The position numbers were made by a program, and so were the translations under genes. Shown here in pieces: positions 24,311-34,878 of a stretch of 64,000 nt of DNA. Numbering within the stretch: the stretch's first letter is position 1; every line of letters begins with the position of its first letter. This DNA comes from Maratus speciosus (lineage: Eukaryota; Arthropoda; Arachnida; Araneae; Salticidae). Location: the NCBI GenBank assembly GCA_963932465.1, contig OZ010800.1, positions 91,218,307 to 91,282,306 of the forward strand, given 5' to 3'. The notes under the pieces are model-generated. The model saw nothing but the letters and a program-made list of their open reading frames with translations. It was not told the DNA's origin and made no database searches.

Positions 24311-26167
24311 CCCCCCGTCTTACCAAATACAATGCCGTAAACGTCTAACAATGTTTATACTCTTTACAATTTTCTTTCTTTCTAACCGATGTCCAGGCCC
24401 TACCTGCCGGGTTGTCCCAGGTTAACGGGTTTAATACCTCGCATCGGGGCGGGTGACCGCCTAATCGCCGCGAGCTGAAATAAACGTGTCTCCATTGCCT
24501 TGATCGTCATCCTATCTGCAGTGCCTACTGCTCGTTCTGTGTATACTTTGTCCACAAAACACTTTCTAACAGACTGCCCACTAACACAACTACACAATCT
24601 GACTCAAATCACAGCAAACAACTAGCAACTTTGGTATAATCAGCTAGCAATCAATAAACATGTACAAAATAACGACAAAGCAGTTACCAGATGGTTAAAA
24701 GAAAACATAGACTCAATCTCTCAATAAAACATAAAAGAACAAAGCTAAACACATATTATCCTAGCGGACATAGCCACCCCAAACTGTCTTATTTTCAGGT
24801 TTAATTAAAAAAAAGAGGCCCGAGTTTAACTATTAAGTTGACCGCGGCCGCAGGTGAAGGAACCTTTTACTTGATAAAAAAAAAATCGATTTATCGCACA
24901 TTTGAGAGGTGGATGACATTTATGATGGACTGATAGCTACGGCTCACTCACACAAACCCAACGAATCATCGGAAGATAGTTAAGTGGATAAGGAAAAGAT
25001 GTGTTTTAAATGAAATAGAGAAGCCAATAACATACTAAAGCAAGCCAACTACAACAAAGGAGAAATTTTAACGATACATCTTGTGAAAACTGTCATCATA
25101 AAAAAAATTGACGGACTAACGGCCATGGAACAAGCCCCATTCCGGTAGTGCACTAATCCTTTTCAAATAGCTCGCAACAATATTGCGTAAAACGTGATAA
25201 CATACATTAGATTCCAATGGACTGATCGCCATGTGCGCATTCAAGTATCAAGGTGACATACAAACAAAGGAAAATGAACCTGTTAAGTGATAAAAGCCAA
25301 ATCAAAGGGGCCACAACAAGTCAACCCATCAGCGGTAAGTTCGCAAAGTGACAAAACCTCAAATTTAGAAATCCACCATTAATAGAGTCATAAAGAAAAA
25401 CAATATATGTAATCAAGGAGAAAGAAAAGACCCACAAGAATGTGTCAAATTATTAAAAAGACAACCACCACGACAGTGACCAAATACCAAGACAAGGAAA
25501 CCTCCTCAGAAGAACAAGTCCAATGGGTTAGATAAGCGTATTATACTAGACAAATATAATTAATTATAAAATTAAATGTTAATTTAGGTCAAACCCAACC
25601 ACCATAGCTTATATCTAAGTTACAACCTCAAGCAGATAGCTCAATTAGAAATTAGTATATTAATATCACTAGGTCAGGTCGTTAGTCTCCTATCAATTCC
25701 CTCCTAGCTAAGTAATAGTATACCAATTCATAGTTAACTTGCCCATAAGATAATATAAAAAAAAAATAATAATAAATAAATAAAATCCTGATTCTAATGT
25801 TAGAAATGGTTAAAAATATAAATTCATTTTAAATAGCCAGGCAATATTTAAGTAATCTAAATTACTCTAGTTAGTTTAATGTGACATTAAAACAATATAT
25901 ATAATAAATGATAGTTAAGTAAATAGCTATAAGTAAGTTTTAAGTGTAATAACATGTACAAGCTTACCCCTTTCCCTTTCAGGTTTTTTTCTTTTTTTTC
26001 TATTTTTTTTCACTGCCGCCTCTTTATTATTCGTAGTTCCACATAGGCTATAGCATGCACAGCACAAGACCCTCTCCAGTGGGAAGTCTACGGAGCCAGT
26101 TTCTACGCGGTAGGATACGGTAGATAGGAGGAGTCTTATGCTCCTGCATCGTTATGTTTGCCTAGCA
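24311..26167. other. Less AT-rich, A/C-biased stretch without genes
   Basis: Composition shifts: GC-rich at 24390-24480, then purine- and A-rich with many CAA/ACA words to about 25700. No frame longer than about 65 codons exists and no domain is recognisable. The left part could be an LTR-like or untranslated relic, but I found no partner repeat for it in the window. Confidence 0.35.
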
Positions 26168-26421
26168 CACTGTAAAAAAATCCGACCAGTTTTCCTGTAG
26201 GAATCGGAAAAATAGTTGCCCTTATCGTACAGGAAAATTTTCCGATCCAACGCGGAACAAAATCCGTAAAAAAAGGAAATAGTCACTAAAACGGTATTTT
26301 ACGGATTTTATTCCGATTTTACGGATTTTATTCCGAGCAGAGTCGGAAATTTTTCCGGTACGATAAGGGCAACTATTTTTCCGATTGCTACAGGGAAACT
26401 GGTCGTATTTTTTTTACAGTG
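26168..26421. mobile_element. Hairpin MITE with CACTGTAAAAAAA ends
   Basis: Arms of about 85 bp at 26168-26255 and 26340-26421 are inverted copies. They share CACTGTAAAAAAA, CGACCAGTTT and AATAGTTGCCCTTATCGTAC. The short centre contains ACGGATTTTATTCCG twice in direct orientation. CA flanks both sides (26166-26167 and 26422-26423), so a 2-bp duplication is possible. CACTG ends suggest the CACTA/Chapaev group, without proof. Confidence 0.75.
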
Positions 26422-26684
26422 CATTTCTGCCAAAAATTAACTTTCGGTTCAACTTGTCCATCTGCGGCGCTCCATTTTTTGTTCTTCCCCCCCCCCCCTC
26501 CAAAATCCATTTTCTTACGACAAGTCGGCACAAACAATTCGGCTTATAACCCCAGGTCAATCAGAAGTAGTTCGGGCAGCTTTGGTCCAGTTGGCAGAAC
26601 ATCGAATCCGCAGCTAAAGCCGCAGGATCGAGGCCTACTGCTGGCTATAACCCGCCGCGTACGTTAATGCGCCTGATGCATGGT
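26422..26684. other. GC-richer flank of the LTR element
   Basis: Contains a 12-bp C run near 26488-26499. No gene was recognised; the plus-strand frame at 26419-26667 starts in the MITE terminus and has no domain. Confidence 0.4.
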
Positions 26685-27468
26685 CCGCTACTCCCGTTAT
26701 GGATCTTCTGTCGTGGCGTTGGTCAGTGCCCGACCGATGGGGGCAGGGGCGCGAACCGCGGACGTGTGCGTGCCGATTCCTGAGCGAACCCTAGGAACTT
26801 CTAGCATAGTTAGGTAGTCGCAGGCCGTGAGTGGTATCCGGGAACTCAAAGTCAGATTAAGATAGTAGTTGTTCCAATAAAGACACAGTTTTTCCGGGGA
26901 CCTGATTTATTGTTCTTTGGTTACATCCTTTTGAGAAATCAGGCCCCTTTTGGCTTGCTACTTTACTTTATGGACATCGGGCTTGGGAATTAGGTGTACC
27001 GCAAAGCGATACTTAGAGAGCCGAGTGTCGTGGAGTTAGTGCATTCTTTTGATGGTAAAAAGCTGTGTCGGGGAACCCGTGCATCGGTATAAATATGCTG
27101 TATTTCGCATTATTCCTGCTAGGGGCCGTTGAAGTCAAAGGAGGCGTCTTTAAACTATAATTGGTCGTTAGCTGAATGATTGACTGCCTGATAAAGGCTG
27201 TGGCTTGAGTTCGGCCGATAGAATGCAGCAAGACTTACAAATTGCACTTATTCAGCTAAAGTATTCTTATGAGATGTGCCAAAACGATCTTTGAAAGTTA
27301 TAAAATGCAATGCGGGAAAACTGACTTAACAGGGGCAACTTCATTCAATCAACTGAGACACAATTACAAAAGTATTTTAAAAGTTTTAATTTTAATTTAT
27401 AAATTTAAATTTTAAAAAGGGACAAAAAGGGGATTTTAAAAAGGGGCTTAGCTTTTATCGTTTCATAT
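26685..27468 (-). repeat. Left direct repeat (3' LTR)
   Basis: Matches 34098-34875 along its whole length with roughly 20 substitutions counted by eye, a 7-bp indel near 26961 and a ~15-bp indel near 27037. On the minus strand a TATTTATA motif precedes an AATAAA (near 26908) in the order expected for U3 then R. The repeat appears to start TGAAACG on the minus strand; its other end, near CCGCTACTCCC on the plus strand, is not a canonical terminus. Confidence 0.75.
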
Positions 27469-27480
27469 CCCCCCCCCCCC
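27469..27480 (-). other. Candidate polypurine tract
   Basis: Twelve C on the plus strand, hence twelve G on the retrotransposon strand, lie two or three bases upstream of the 3' LTR start. Position fits plus-strand DNA priming; a pure G tract is unusual compared with typical A/G-mixed tracts. Confidence 0.5.
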
Positions 27481-28757
27481 ACTAAAACAAGAGCCACAGG
27501 GATCGCCTGCAAGACCTGTGTGTCTTATCTATCAAATTTAACCCAGAGTGTTTTTTTTTTGTTTTTTTTTTATTGGTTTTAGACTCTGATTTTCTCCAGC
27601 TAGCTCTCAAGTCAATTGGACCTATTTTTACATTCATATATGAAGTTTACATAAAAATATTTTTTACACTAAAACATTGGAATTCTTTCAATGGTGCTGC
27701 AGCAAAATAATAAAAATATATATCTCGAGACATATCTGGATTATAATTACACCAAACTTTTTCAAAACCAATTGTCTTTTGGATGTTTTCTTTTATAAAG
27801 TATTTTTTTTAAATGTTTCTGTGTAGTGTCCATTGGAAAACATCCTTTTTTGGTGTAAAATGGCAACAGTAACACATGTAGTATACTAAAATACTCAATG
27901 ATAAACATACTGCTAACTGTACAACATATTCAGATGCAAAAAATATTCACACATACAAAATATTCAAAAATATAAAATGTTCAGTAATACACAATATTCA
28001 AAAATATAAAATATTCCATAATATAAAATGTTCAAAACTATAAAATATGTACTAATACTATCAACACAAATATATGGTTTATCAAAATGCAATTTGGAAA
28101 GTTTGCATTTCGAAAAATACTGAATTGTCACACTGAGATAAAATAAAAGTAAAATACACTGTAATACTAATAACAACAAACACATTTCTTACTAAACCAT
28201 TCTTGGGTTGTAGGGACTTAATTACTTCTATGATGCAGCCAAGGGTTATCTTTATGAAAAACAAACTAAGTTGTCTAAAAAGAAAAACTGTAGCTAAAAA
28301 ATTATAAATATACGCTTGCTATAATTTTCACCATACCCAGAGTCAGTGTGACATGGGTTTTAATACTCTGAGGTGAATATCATCCCAAAACTGTGCCACT
28401 TGCACGACTGAAAAAGGAAGGTGGGCAATCGACATTCACCTACAGAGGGGAAGCGAAGCAGTTTTGCCAGATTCTCCGTTCAACCTGGAAAGTGAATCTG
28501 GGAAAACAGTCCGGCTAAAGATGGGTGGCCACGGAGCGGAGGACCCCTTCATATGTCACAAAATTATCATAATAATATAGTTATAAAAAACAAAAATTCT
28601 AACAGTGCTTTTAAACTGTCACCATTATTCTACGCCGCCGGGGAGTTGGGTTACACGCCCAGCTGGGTCCTCGTCCAAATGCTACGAGCAAGGGGGACGA
28701 TAGGAAAGCAAAAATAAAAAATTGAAAGATGAAAGAGATAGATGGTGTTTATTCATG
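27481..28757 (-). other. Retrotransposon 3' region between pol and LTR
   Basis: No env-like frame. It contains an A/T minisatellite (27955-28048, units like AAAATATTCAAAAATATA), a GC-richer block at 28380-28680 and a strong short hairpin at 28461-28507. Two overlapping minus-strand frames at 27964-28264 are hydrophobic but arise from AT-rich repeats. Confidence 0.45.
28461..28507. other. Short hairpin, 14-bp stem
   Basis: GTTTTGCCAGATTC and GAATCTGGGAAAAC can pair with one mismatch around a 19-nt loop. It lies in the 3' untranslated part of the Gypsy element. Confidence 0.6.
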
Positions 28758-29890
28758 GTTGAGTTTAAGATTTTGAGGAGGGTGGTAGTATCTTAACTTG
28801 GATGAATGGACAATTTCGAAGTTTCTCTTAAAATGTGGACTGGGTTTATCAATTTCAAAGGATATATCAGAAAGTTGTTTTAAAATGGTGTATGGGTCAG
28901 AGTATGGCGAAGTCAGTTTACGGGTATTAGGATAATGAAATTCTCATACGTCACAATGTCACCAACTTTAAACTTTACAGGAAGGAAACGGGCATCATAA
29001 CGGACTTTATTCTTTTTATGGTAAACAATTGTTCTCTCTTTAGCCAATTTTCTAGCTTCATCCACAGGGGGATAATAACTATTATCTGGTAAAAGAGGAT
29101 CATATGATAATTTTCCTAACAATAAATAACTAGGGGTGAACTGAGTTACACAATGGGGAGTATTATTATATTCATATAAGACTTCATCTAAAAGCTTAGT
29201 CAAGGGTATTTTCTTGGTTGTGGAATTGACTTTACATTTTAATCTAGTGACAATAGTCTGATTTAGGCGTTCAATTTTTCCATTCGTTTCTGGGTGATGG
29301 CTGCTCGTCAATCTGTGTTTTACATTGTAAGTACGAAGAAAACTTTTAAACCTGGAAGCTGTAAATGCTCCATTTCTGTCGGTTAACAATCTATCTGGTA
29401 CTTGTATCTTAAATAATTGTTTCGAAATGTTTGTATAAGTTTCGGTAGTTACACTTTTTGAAGGAAAACCCAACACATAGCGAGTTGCATGGTCAACGAC
29501 TAAATGCAAATATTTTTTTGTAGAATTGTAATAATTAAATCCGCCAACAGAGTCTACTGCCAAACATTCAAAAGGTATATCTGTTGGGGGTATTAATTGC
29601 AACAAGCCAATTCTTTTTTGCCTACATTTTTTTTTGTTTATCTGACAGGTGTGACAGTGTTTTACAAAATTTTCAATGTCCTGATTAATGTTAGGCCAAT
29701 AATACTGCGGAGAGATTAAATTTATCATCTTATAAATTCCAGGGTGGCCAAATTGTGTGTGGGTTTTTTCTAAGAGGGGTAGACGTAAAGACATGGGGAC
29801 CACAATCTTATACAAACTTTTCTTTTTAATTACAACAACATCATTTATCTCAGTGTACTTTTGACCATCAACTGTTACATTTTCTTTTTT
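28758..29890 (-). pseudogene. Gypsy integrase, inactivated
   Basis: The main open stretch (29815 down to 28913, 300 codons) has the zinc-binding HHCC domain (His19, His24, Cys54, Cys57). The catalytic triad is Asp88 in LAVDSVGGF, Asp146 in LLTDRNGAF and Glu182 in NGKIERLNQ, with 35 residues between Asp146 and Glu182 as in DD35E integrases. A C-terminal segment with KVGDIVTYEN follows. A frameshift near 28930 separates it from the last ~55 codons, which continue to a stop near 28758 and carry the GPY/F-like region ending near SSKLRYYHP. A TAG at about 29889-29891 breaks the link to RNase H. Catalytic residues are intact, so loss came from stops and the shift. Confidence 0.85.
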
Positions 29891-30505
29891 CTAATTGTCT
29901 CTTACTTCATTCAAGTCAAGGAGATGTATAATATGGGGTAGATTTTCTAAAACAGGCTGTCTAGATAGCATATCAGCTTCAACATTAGTGGAGCCTTTTT
30001 GGTATTTAATTTCATAGTCAAACATACTAAGTTTTAGAGACCAGCGGAAAAGACGTCCTCTTAAAATTTTAACACTTTTGAGCCAGATAAGTGCCGCATG
30101 GTCTGTATGTATGACAAATTTTTGGCCATGTAAATAATGATAAAATTTATCTAAAGCACCCACAATCGCCAAACATTCTAATTCAGTAATCGCATAATTT
30201 GTTTCATAATCGCAAAGATTTCTAGAGTGATATGCTATAGGATGTAATGTTCCTTCTTCATCAACTTGTTTCACAACACATCACACTCCATGACTTGATG
30301 CATCTACAAACAAATGACAAGGTGTTTTGGGATCAAACAACTTTAATATAGGTTTTTCAATTAAAGCATTTTTTAACTTTTCGAAAGAATTTTGACAATT
30401 TCGGTCCCATACATAGGGGACATTTTTCTTCAACAAATTGTTGAGAGGGTATCGAATGTTAGCATATTTTGGAATAAATTTGTGATAAACATTTATAGAT
30501 CCCAA
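29891..30505 (-). pseudogene. Gypsy RNase H and RT tail, inactivated
   Basis: Two in-frame pieces: 30505-30281 (tether/RT end with LFVDASSHGV, the first RNase H Asp) and 30274-29891 with the Glu in ELECLAIV, the Asp in HTDHAAL and the last Asp in VEADMLSRQP. These are the four catalytic acidic positions of Gypsy RNase H. A TGA at about 30278-30280 separates the pieces without changing frame. RNase H degrades the RNA strand of the RNA:DNA hybrid during reverse transcription. Confidence 0.85.
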
Positions 30506-30517
30506 AAAACGTTGTAA

Positions 30518-31657
30518 TTATTTTACATTCGTAGGTGGTGTTAATTTCTTAATTGTCTCTATATTAGGATTGTCAGGTGTGATACAACCATTCGAGACTT
30601 CATATCCTAGAAAATTAATTTTGCATTTAACAAAATTACACTTTGACAATTTTAGAATAAGGTTTTCTTGGACACAGATATTAAATAAGGTCTCTAAATG
30701 ACACAAATGTTCTTCTTCATTTTGGGAAAATACAATAACATCATCAAAGTAACTACAGGCAAAGTCAATTTTGTATTTATTAAGGATTCTTCTGAGGGTA
30801 CGGTTAAACCAAGCAGGGGCGTTTTTCCATCCGAAGGGTAAACGATTCCACTCATATAACCCAAAGGTAGTGGCAAATGCCAGCTTCTCTCGAGGGTGGA
30901 TAGGAATGTGCCAATATCCACGGGCCATATCAAGAGTGGAAAAAACTTTAGCATGTGCCAATTTATCTAACAAGGTGTCTATTCTAGGTAAGGGTTCTGC
31001 ATCTGTTTTGGTAATGGCATTTAATTTCCGAAAGTCAATACATAACCGGGTTTTCTTCCCTTCTTCACGTTTATACACCAAAGTTACGGGTGACGGATAA
31101 GGGGAATAGCTTTCTTTAATGATACCGGCTCGCAATAAATTTTGAATTTGTTCTTTAACTTCCTCTTCTTCCTTAGGGGAAGTGCGATATGCTCTTAAAG
31201 AAACGGGGAGGCCTGATGTTAATTGTATTCTCTGGGGTTCAATGTTTACACAGCCTACATCATATTTATCTTTAGCGAAAATACAGACATATTTGGCTAG
31301 AAGAGCAGGTAATTGTTCCTTGACAGTCTGAACATTTGGCACATGTTCAGTGGTCTCGAACAACTCCGGCTCAAAATTTTCTTCGAATATCTCTGCATTT
31401 TCAATTTCTGGCTCGCTAGTATATGTTTCTGATAAATGTAAGGTATGATGAGATGAATTTGTTGAAATATTGCCCATGAGAGGTACTCTCTTATTGTCTT
31501 GAGTGATTTGCATTTTAACACAGTCAATATTCAATTTAAACATTTTACAGTGGGGTAGCCCAATCAAAGCATAAGGTAACTTATTATTAATTATAAAAAG
31601 TTCAATATTCTTGGAGATACGTCCTAATTTCAAGCTAACAAGGCATTTTTCTTTCAA
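30518..31657 (-). pseudogene. Gypsy reverse transcriptase, inactivated
   Basis: A 379-codon open stretch. Residues 1-65 follow the protease. The RT core starts near 165 and carries LCIDFR (205-210), TLDMARGYW (241-249, catalytic Asp243), LPFGWKNAP (273-281) and YFDD (303-306, catalytic Asp305 and Asp306). The second position of the YxDD box is Phe, less common than Ile, Val or Leu. The frame ends in a TAA at about 30515 directly before the conserved LQRFLG region, and the protein resumes in the same frame. It copies element RNA into DNA in related active elements. Confidence 0.9.
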
Positions 31658-31800
31658 AGCAAGAACACCTTGTGTTTGTGTGACCGATATACTTTGCTGA
31701 GCTTTACATATTTTTAGGTTAAGTTTGTGGGCTAAAGGATAAGGAATAACACTGATAGAACTCCCTGTATCGATCTGTATCCATCAAACAAGGTAGTGAG
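31658..31800 (-). pseudogene. Gypsy aspartic protease active-site region
   Basis: The peptide IDTGSSISVIPY, translated leftward near 31770-31735, has the retroviral-type protease D-T-G-S motif. It is in frame with the RT. Just upstream, near 31780-31790, the frame shifts relative to the gag end, so gag and pol are no longer continuous. In the family this enzyme cleaves the Gag-Pol precursor. Confidence 0.75.
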
Positions 31801-33051
31801 TCTTCACTTTTTACATCAGTAACTTTTTGACAATTTCTATTTGATTTTTTATAGCTAGCTTTTTCTTTTTGTATATGTCCGGACATAAGAAACCGTCATT
31901 GATTACTAGATGCATTTTCGGATGACTCATTAGCTCCATGACCTTGGTTGGGGTTTGCAAAGTTCATATTGGAACTAGGGGTTGGAACTGCTAAGACTTG
32001 TTGTCGAAAAGGGCAGTATTCCACCCAATGATACGCATTTGGTATTCCTATATTAAGACAAACTTTGCATGGGGAGGGTGGCAAAGTGGTCTGGTGATGT
32101 ACATTCGGTCTCGGTTGAACATTTGACGTCGGTCTAAATGTATTTTGAGGATTTCGTGTTTGGTTAGATGCAAAAGGTCGAATGTTGGGTGTCTGATAGA
32201 GAACTCGGTAATTCCACTGCCGGTTATAATTCTGTCCTGTCTCATATGGGGGCGAAAAGGTCGCCATTGTCTGTATTAATTGGGGTTTTGCGGGCTTGCG
32301 TCAACTTTGCTCTCATTTCCTTTTCTCTCCAGTTGCAGTTTTCAAATTCTGAATACTAATTCACGCCATGAATGTGTAGTTGAGGGGTTGCTTGCAATAA
32401 CTAACTTTTGCATTTCTAACGGCAAGCCCTCCGTTAGCCCTTCCAGGATAAGTTTCTGGTCTAACCCTAAGGTTCTCCCTATTTTAGTCTTTTTTGATAA
32501 TATTCATTCAGGTCCTCTCCAATTTTGTACCTAATACGGAAAAAATCAGTTAAAGAAAGAGTGTCAGGAATTTCTTAATACTCATTGAACAAAGTGACAA
32601 ATTCGGACCAATGTAGCACATTCAGACAATTATTAATGTACAACGTAAGTGCACTGTCCTTTATGTATTTCTGTATGTGCCTAATTTTCCAGAAGTCGTC
32701 TTTTTTCTGTTCTATACAGATACCCTCGAAATAGGTCAACAAAGCTGTCCAAACCATATCCGAATTAGGCGAAAACGCAATAATATCAGGTTCTATGGAC
32801 ATTTTCGGGCTAGCGGTTACTGAGTTGTGACCAGACCTAGCTTGAGCTGACAGGATCTGTTCACCTAATGTTGTTACATTATGTTTCTGTGTGACAACCC
32901 CGGACTTCTGACTATCTTTCTCTTCAGGACTCTGAACTAGCGTTCCATCATTACTCAGAAGCTGATTTTTCTCTTTCTCAGAGTCCTCTGACTTATTTTC
33001 TAAGTCGTTCGTTTCTTTAGGAGGGTCTGGGGTACTCATGTTAGAATACAA
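31801..33051 (-). pseudogene. Gypsy gag, inactivated
   Basis: The N-terminal stretch (33051-32575) begins MYSNMSTPDPP, with Met at codon 5 an equally good start. It is polar and acidic to about residue 95, then matches the capsid-like fold region with ALTLYINNCLNVLHWSEF. A stop at 32575-32577 and a frameshift before 32267 interrupt it; the intervening sequence still reads as LEGLTEGLPLEMQKL in the plus-one part. The tail (32267-31896) is Asn/Pro/Gln-rich with one zinc knuckle, CKVC...HWVEYC, of spacing CX2CX9HX4C. A TGA at about 31896 precedes about 35 codons running towards the protease. Confidence 0.75.
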
Positions 33052-34097
33052 ATTATCACAAAATTACACAAAAATGTAAGGCACAATTAAAACACATAAG
33101 AATAAAAATATAATATTTTTCAAAAAATTGCAACACAATATTTGTAAAAAATGGGCTTAAATCTAAATGAAATTCAAATTTGATACATTTTTTTTCCAAA
33201 TTGAGATAGATAAAAAAACGAACTTTAAAATAAAATTTTAAAATTCCAAAGATTTAACTACTGTCTAAATTTCAGCCAATTATTCCTCTTTTCTAACCAA
33301 AAAAAAAAAAAAAAACCTTATTCTATTTTTTACTATTACAATAACAATCAATTAAAAAAAAAGATTACTTTTTGAACTGTAACTCTTTTTTCTTTTTCCT
33401 TTCTTTCCTTTCTTTAATTAATAAAAGAAAGCGCTTACCTGTTATCTTTTTACACATTCAAAATAAAACTAATCGTGTAGTACAAACATCATATACGCAA
33501 CACCTGTCTATAGAATCTGTTGAAATCCACGTTGTCTTCTGATAGAACGTAAAAAAGTCCCACTATGTTTGTTTTTTCTTTCTTTTTTATCTTTCTAATT
33601 GTCTAAAAATCGAAACTAATCTGTTCTGAAAAGAGCTGTTCACTTTGATCTAGATAAGACCTCTCTTGGATGAATCACTGGATCGCGAACTTGACCTAAT
33701 TTCCACTGATAACGTTCCTTGTTTTCTTTCTTGAAAAGACTGTTTCAGAGTTTTAAAGCTTGTTTTCAGAGTTTTAAGGCTTGTTGGTTGGAGAAAGAAT
33801 TTATTTCAGGACAAGGATATATCTTTTTTTTTTCTTTATCTTATTACTGACTACTGCAAATGAACATTTTTTTTCTGTTTTCTTTTTCTTTTTCACTAAT
33901 GGATGGAAGAAAAAAGGCTTGATTAAATATCTTTTTTAGAAATTCCTTCTCACAATTTTCTCTGATGTCATTCTGCCGTAAACATGATATTTCACAACTG
34001 TTTTAGGACTTTCAGTGTTACACACCTCAGTAATTTGTACTGGGATTTGACCCGCGTAAATGCACCGTCGTGCCGACTTTTCAATGTAACGAATCAG
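33052..34097 (-). other. Gypsy 5' leader
   Basis: About 1.05 kb between the 5' LTR and gag, with long pyrimidine-rich and T/C tracts on the plus strand (33380-33420, 33830-33910) and no coding frame. I could not identify a convincing primer-binding site next to the LTR edge. A T-arm-like GGGATTTGACCC lies at 34042-34053. Confidence 0.45.
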
Positions 34098-34875
34098 CCG
34101 CTACTCCCATTATGGATCTTCTGTCGTGGCGTCGGTCAGTGCCCGACCGATGGGGGCAGGGGCGCGAACCGCGGACGTGTGCGTGCCGATTCCTGAGCGA
34201 ACCCTTGAAACTTCTAGCATAGTTATGTAGTCGTTGGCCGTGAGTGGTATCCGGGAACTCAAAGTCAGATTAAGATAGTAGTTGTTCCAATAAAGACACA
34301 GTTTTTCCGGGGACCTGATTTATTGTTCTTTGGTTACATCCTTTTGAGAAATCAGGCCCCTTTTGGCTTGAGAGCTGCTACTTTACTTTATGGACATCGG
34401 GCTTCGGAATTAGGTGTACCACAAAGCGATACTTAGAGAGCCGAGTGTCGTGGAGTGATGGTAAAAAGCTCTGTCCGGGACCCGTGCATCGGTATAAATA
34501 TGCTGTATTTCGCATTATTCCTGCTAGGGGCCGTTGAAATCAAAGGAGGCGTCTTTAAACTATAATTGGTCGTTAGCTGAATGATTGACTGCCCGGGATA
34601 AAGGCTGTGGCTTGAGTTCGGCCGATAGAATACAGCAAGACTTACAAATTGCGCTTATTCATCAAAAGTATTCTTATTAGATGTGCCAAAACGATCTTTG
34701 AAAGTTATAAAATGCAATGCGGGAAAAGTGACTTAACAGGGGCAAATTCATTCAATCTACTGAGACACAATTACAAAAGCATTTTGAAAGTTTTAATTTT
34801 AATTTCTAAATTTAAATTTTAAAAAGGGACAAAAAGGGGATTTTAAAAAGGGGCTTAGCTTTTATCGTTTCATAT
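34098..34875 (-). repeat. Right direct repeat (5' LTR)
   Basis: Direct partner of 26685-27468, same orientation and nearly full length. The outer (right) edge reads CATAT, then four bases later the Helitron CTAG terminus begins, so the retrotransposon's own flank is reduced to a few bases on this side. Confidence 0.75.
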
Positions 34876-34878
34876 ATA

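Larger units (their letters stand above)
26685..34875 (-). mobile_element. Gypsy-type LTR retrotransposon, 8.2 kb, inactive
   Basis: Two direct repeats of about 780 bp flank a minus-strand gag-protease-RT-RNase H-integrase region. Domain order with integrase last is the Ty3/Gypsy arrangement. A G tract of 12 (minus strand, complement of 27469-27480) sits just before the 3' repeat, where a polypurine tract is expected. The leader between 5' LTR and gag is about 1.05 kb, and 1.3 kb lies between pol and the 3' LTR; no env was seen. The outer ends do not show a clean TG...CA pair or target duplication, and a Helitron starts within a few bases of the right edge. All coding regions are broken. Confidence 0.8.

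Noticed and set aside
24380..24700. An LTR of a second retrotransposon
   Set aside because: The GC-rich start looked LTR-like, but no direct-repeat partner was found in the window.
27080..27100. Plus-strand TATAAATA as a promoter of a plus-strand element
   Set aside because: All coding domains between the direct repeats are on the minus strand, and the order of TATA and AATAAA fits only that strand.
27964..28264. An env-like membrane protein in the Gypsy element
   Set aside because: The two overlapping frames are short, hydrophobic through AT bias, and lack a signal peptide, cysteine pattern or cleavage site.
30771..31100. Plus-strand frame of 109 codons
   Set aside because: It is antisense to the conserved reverse transcriptase core on the minus strand.
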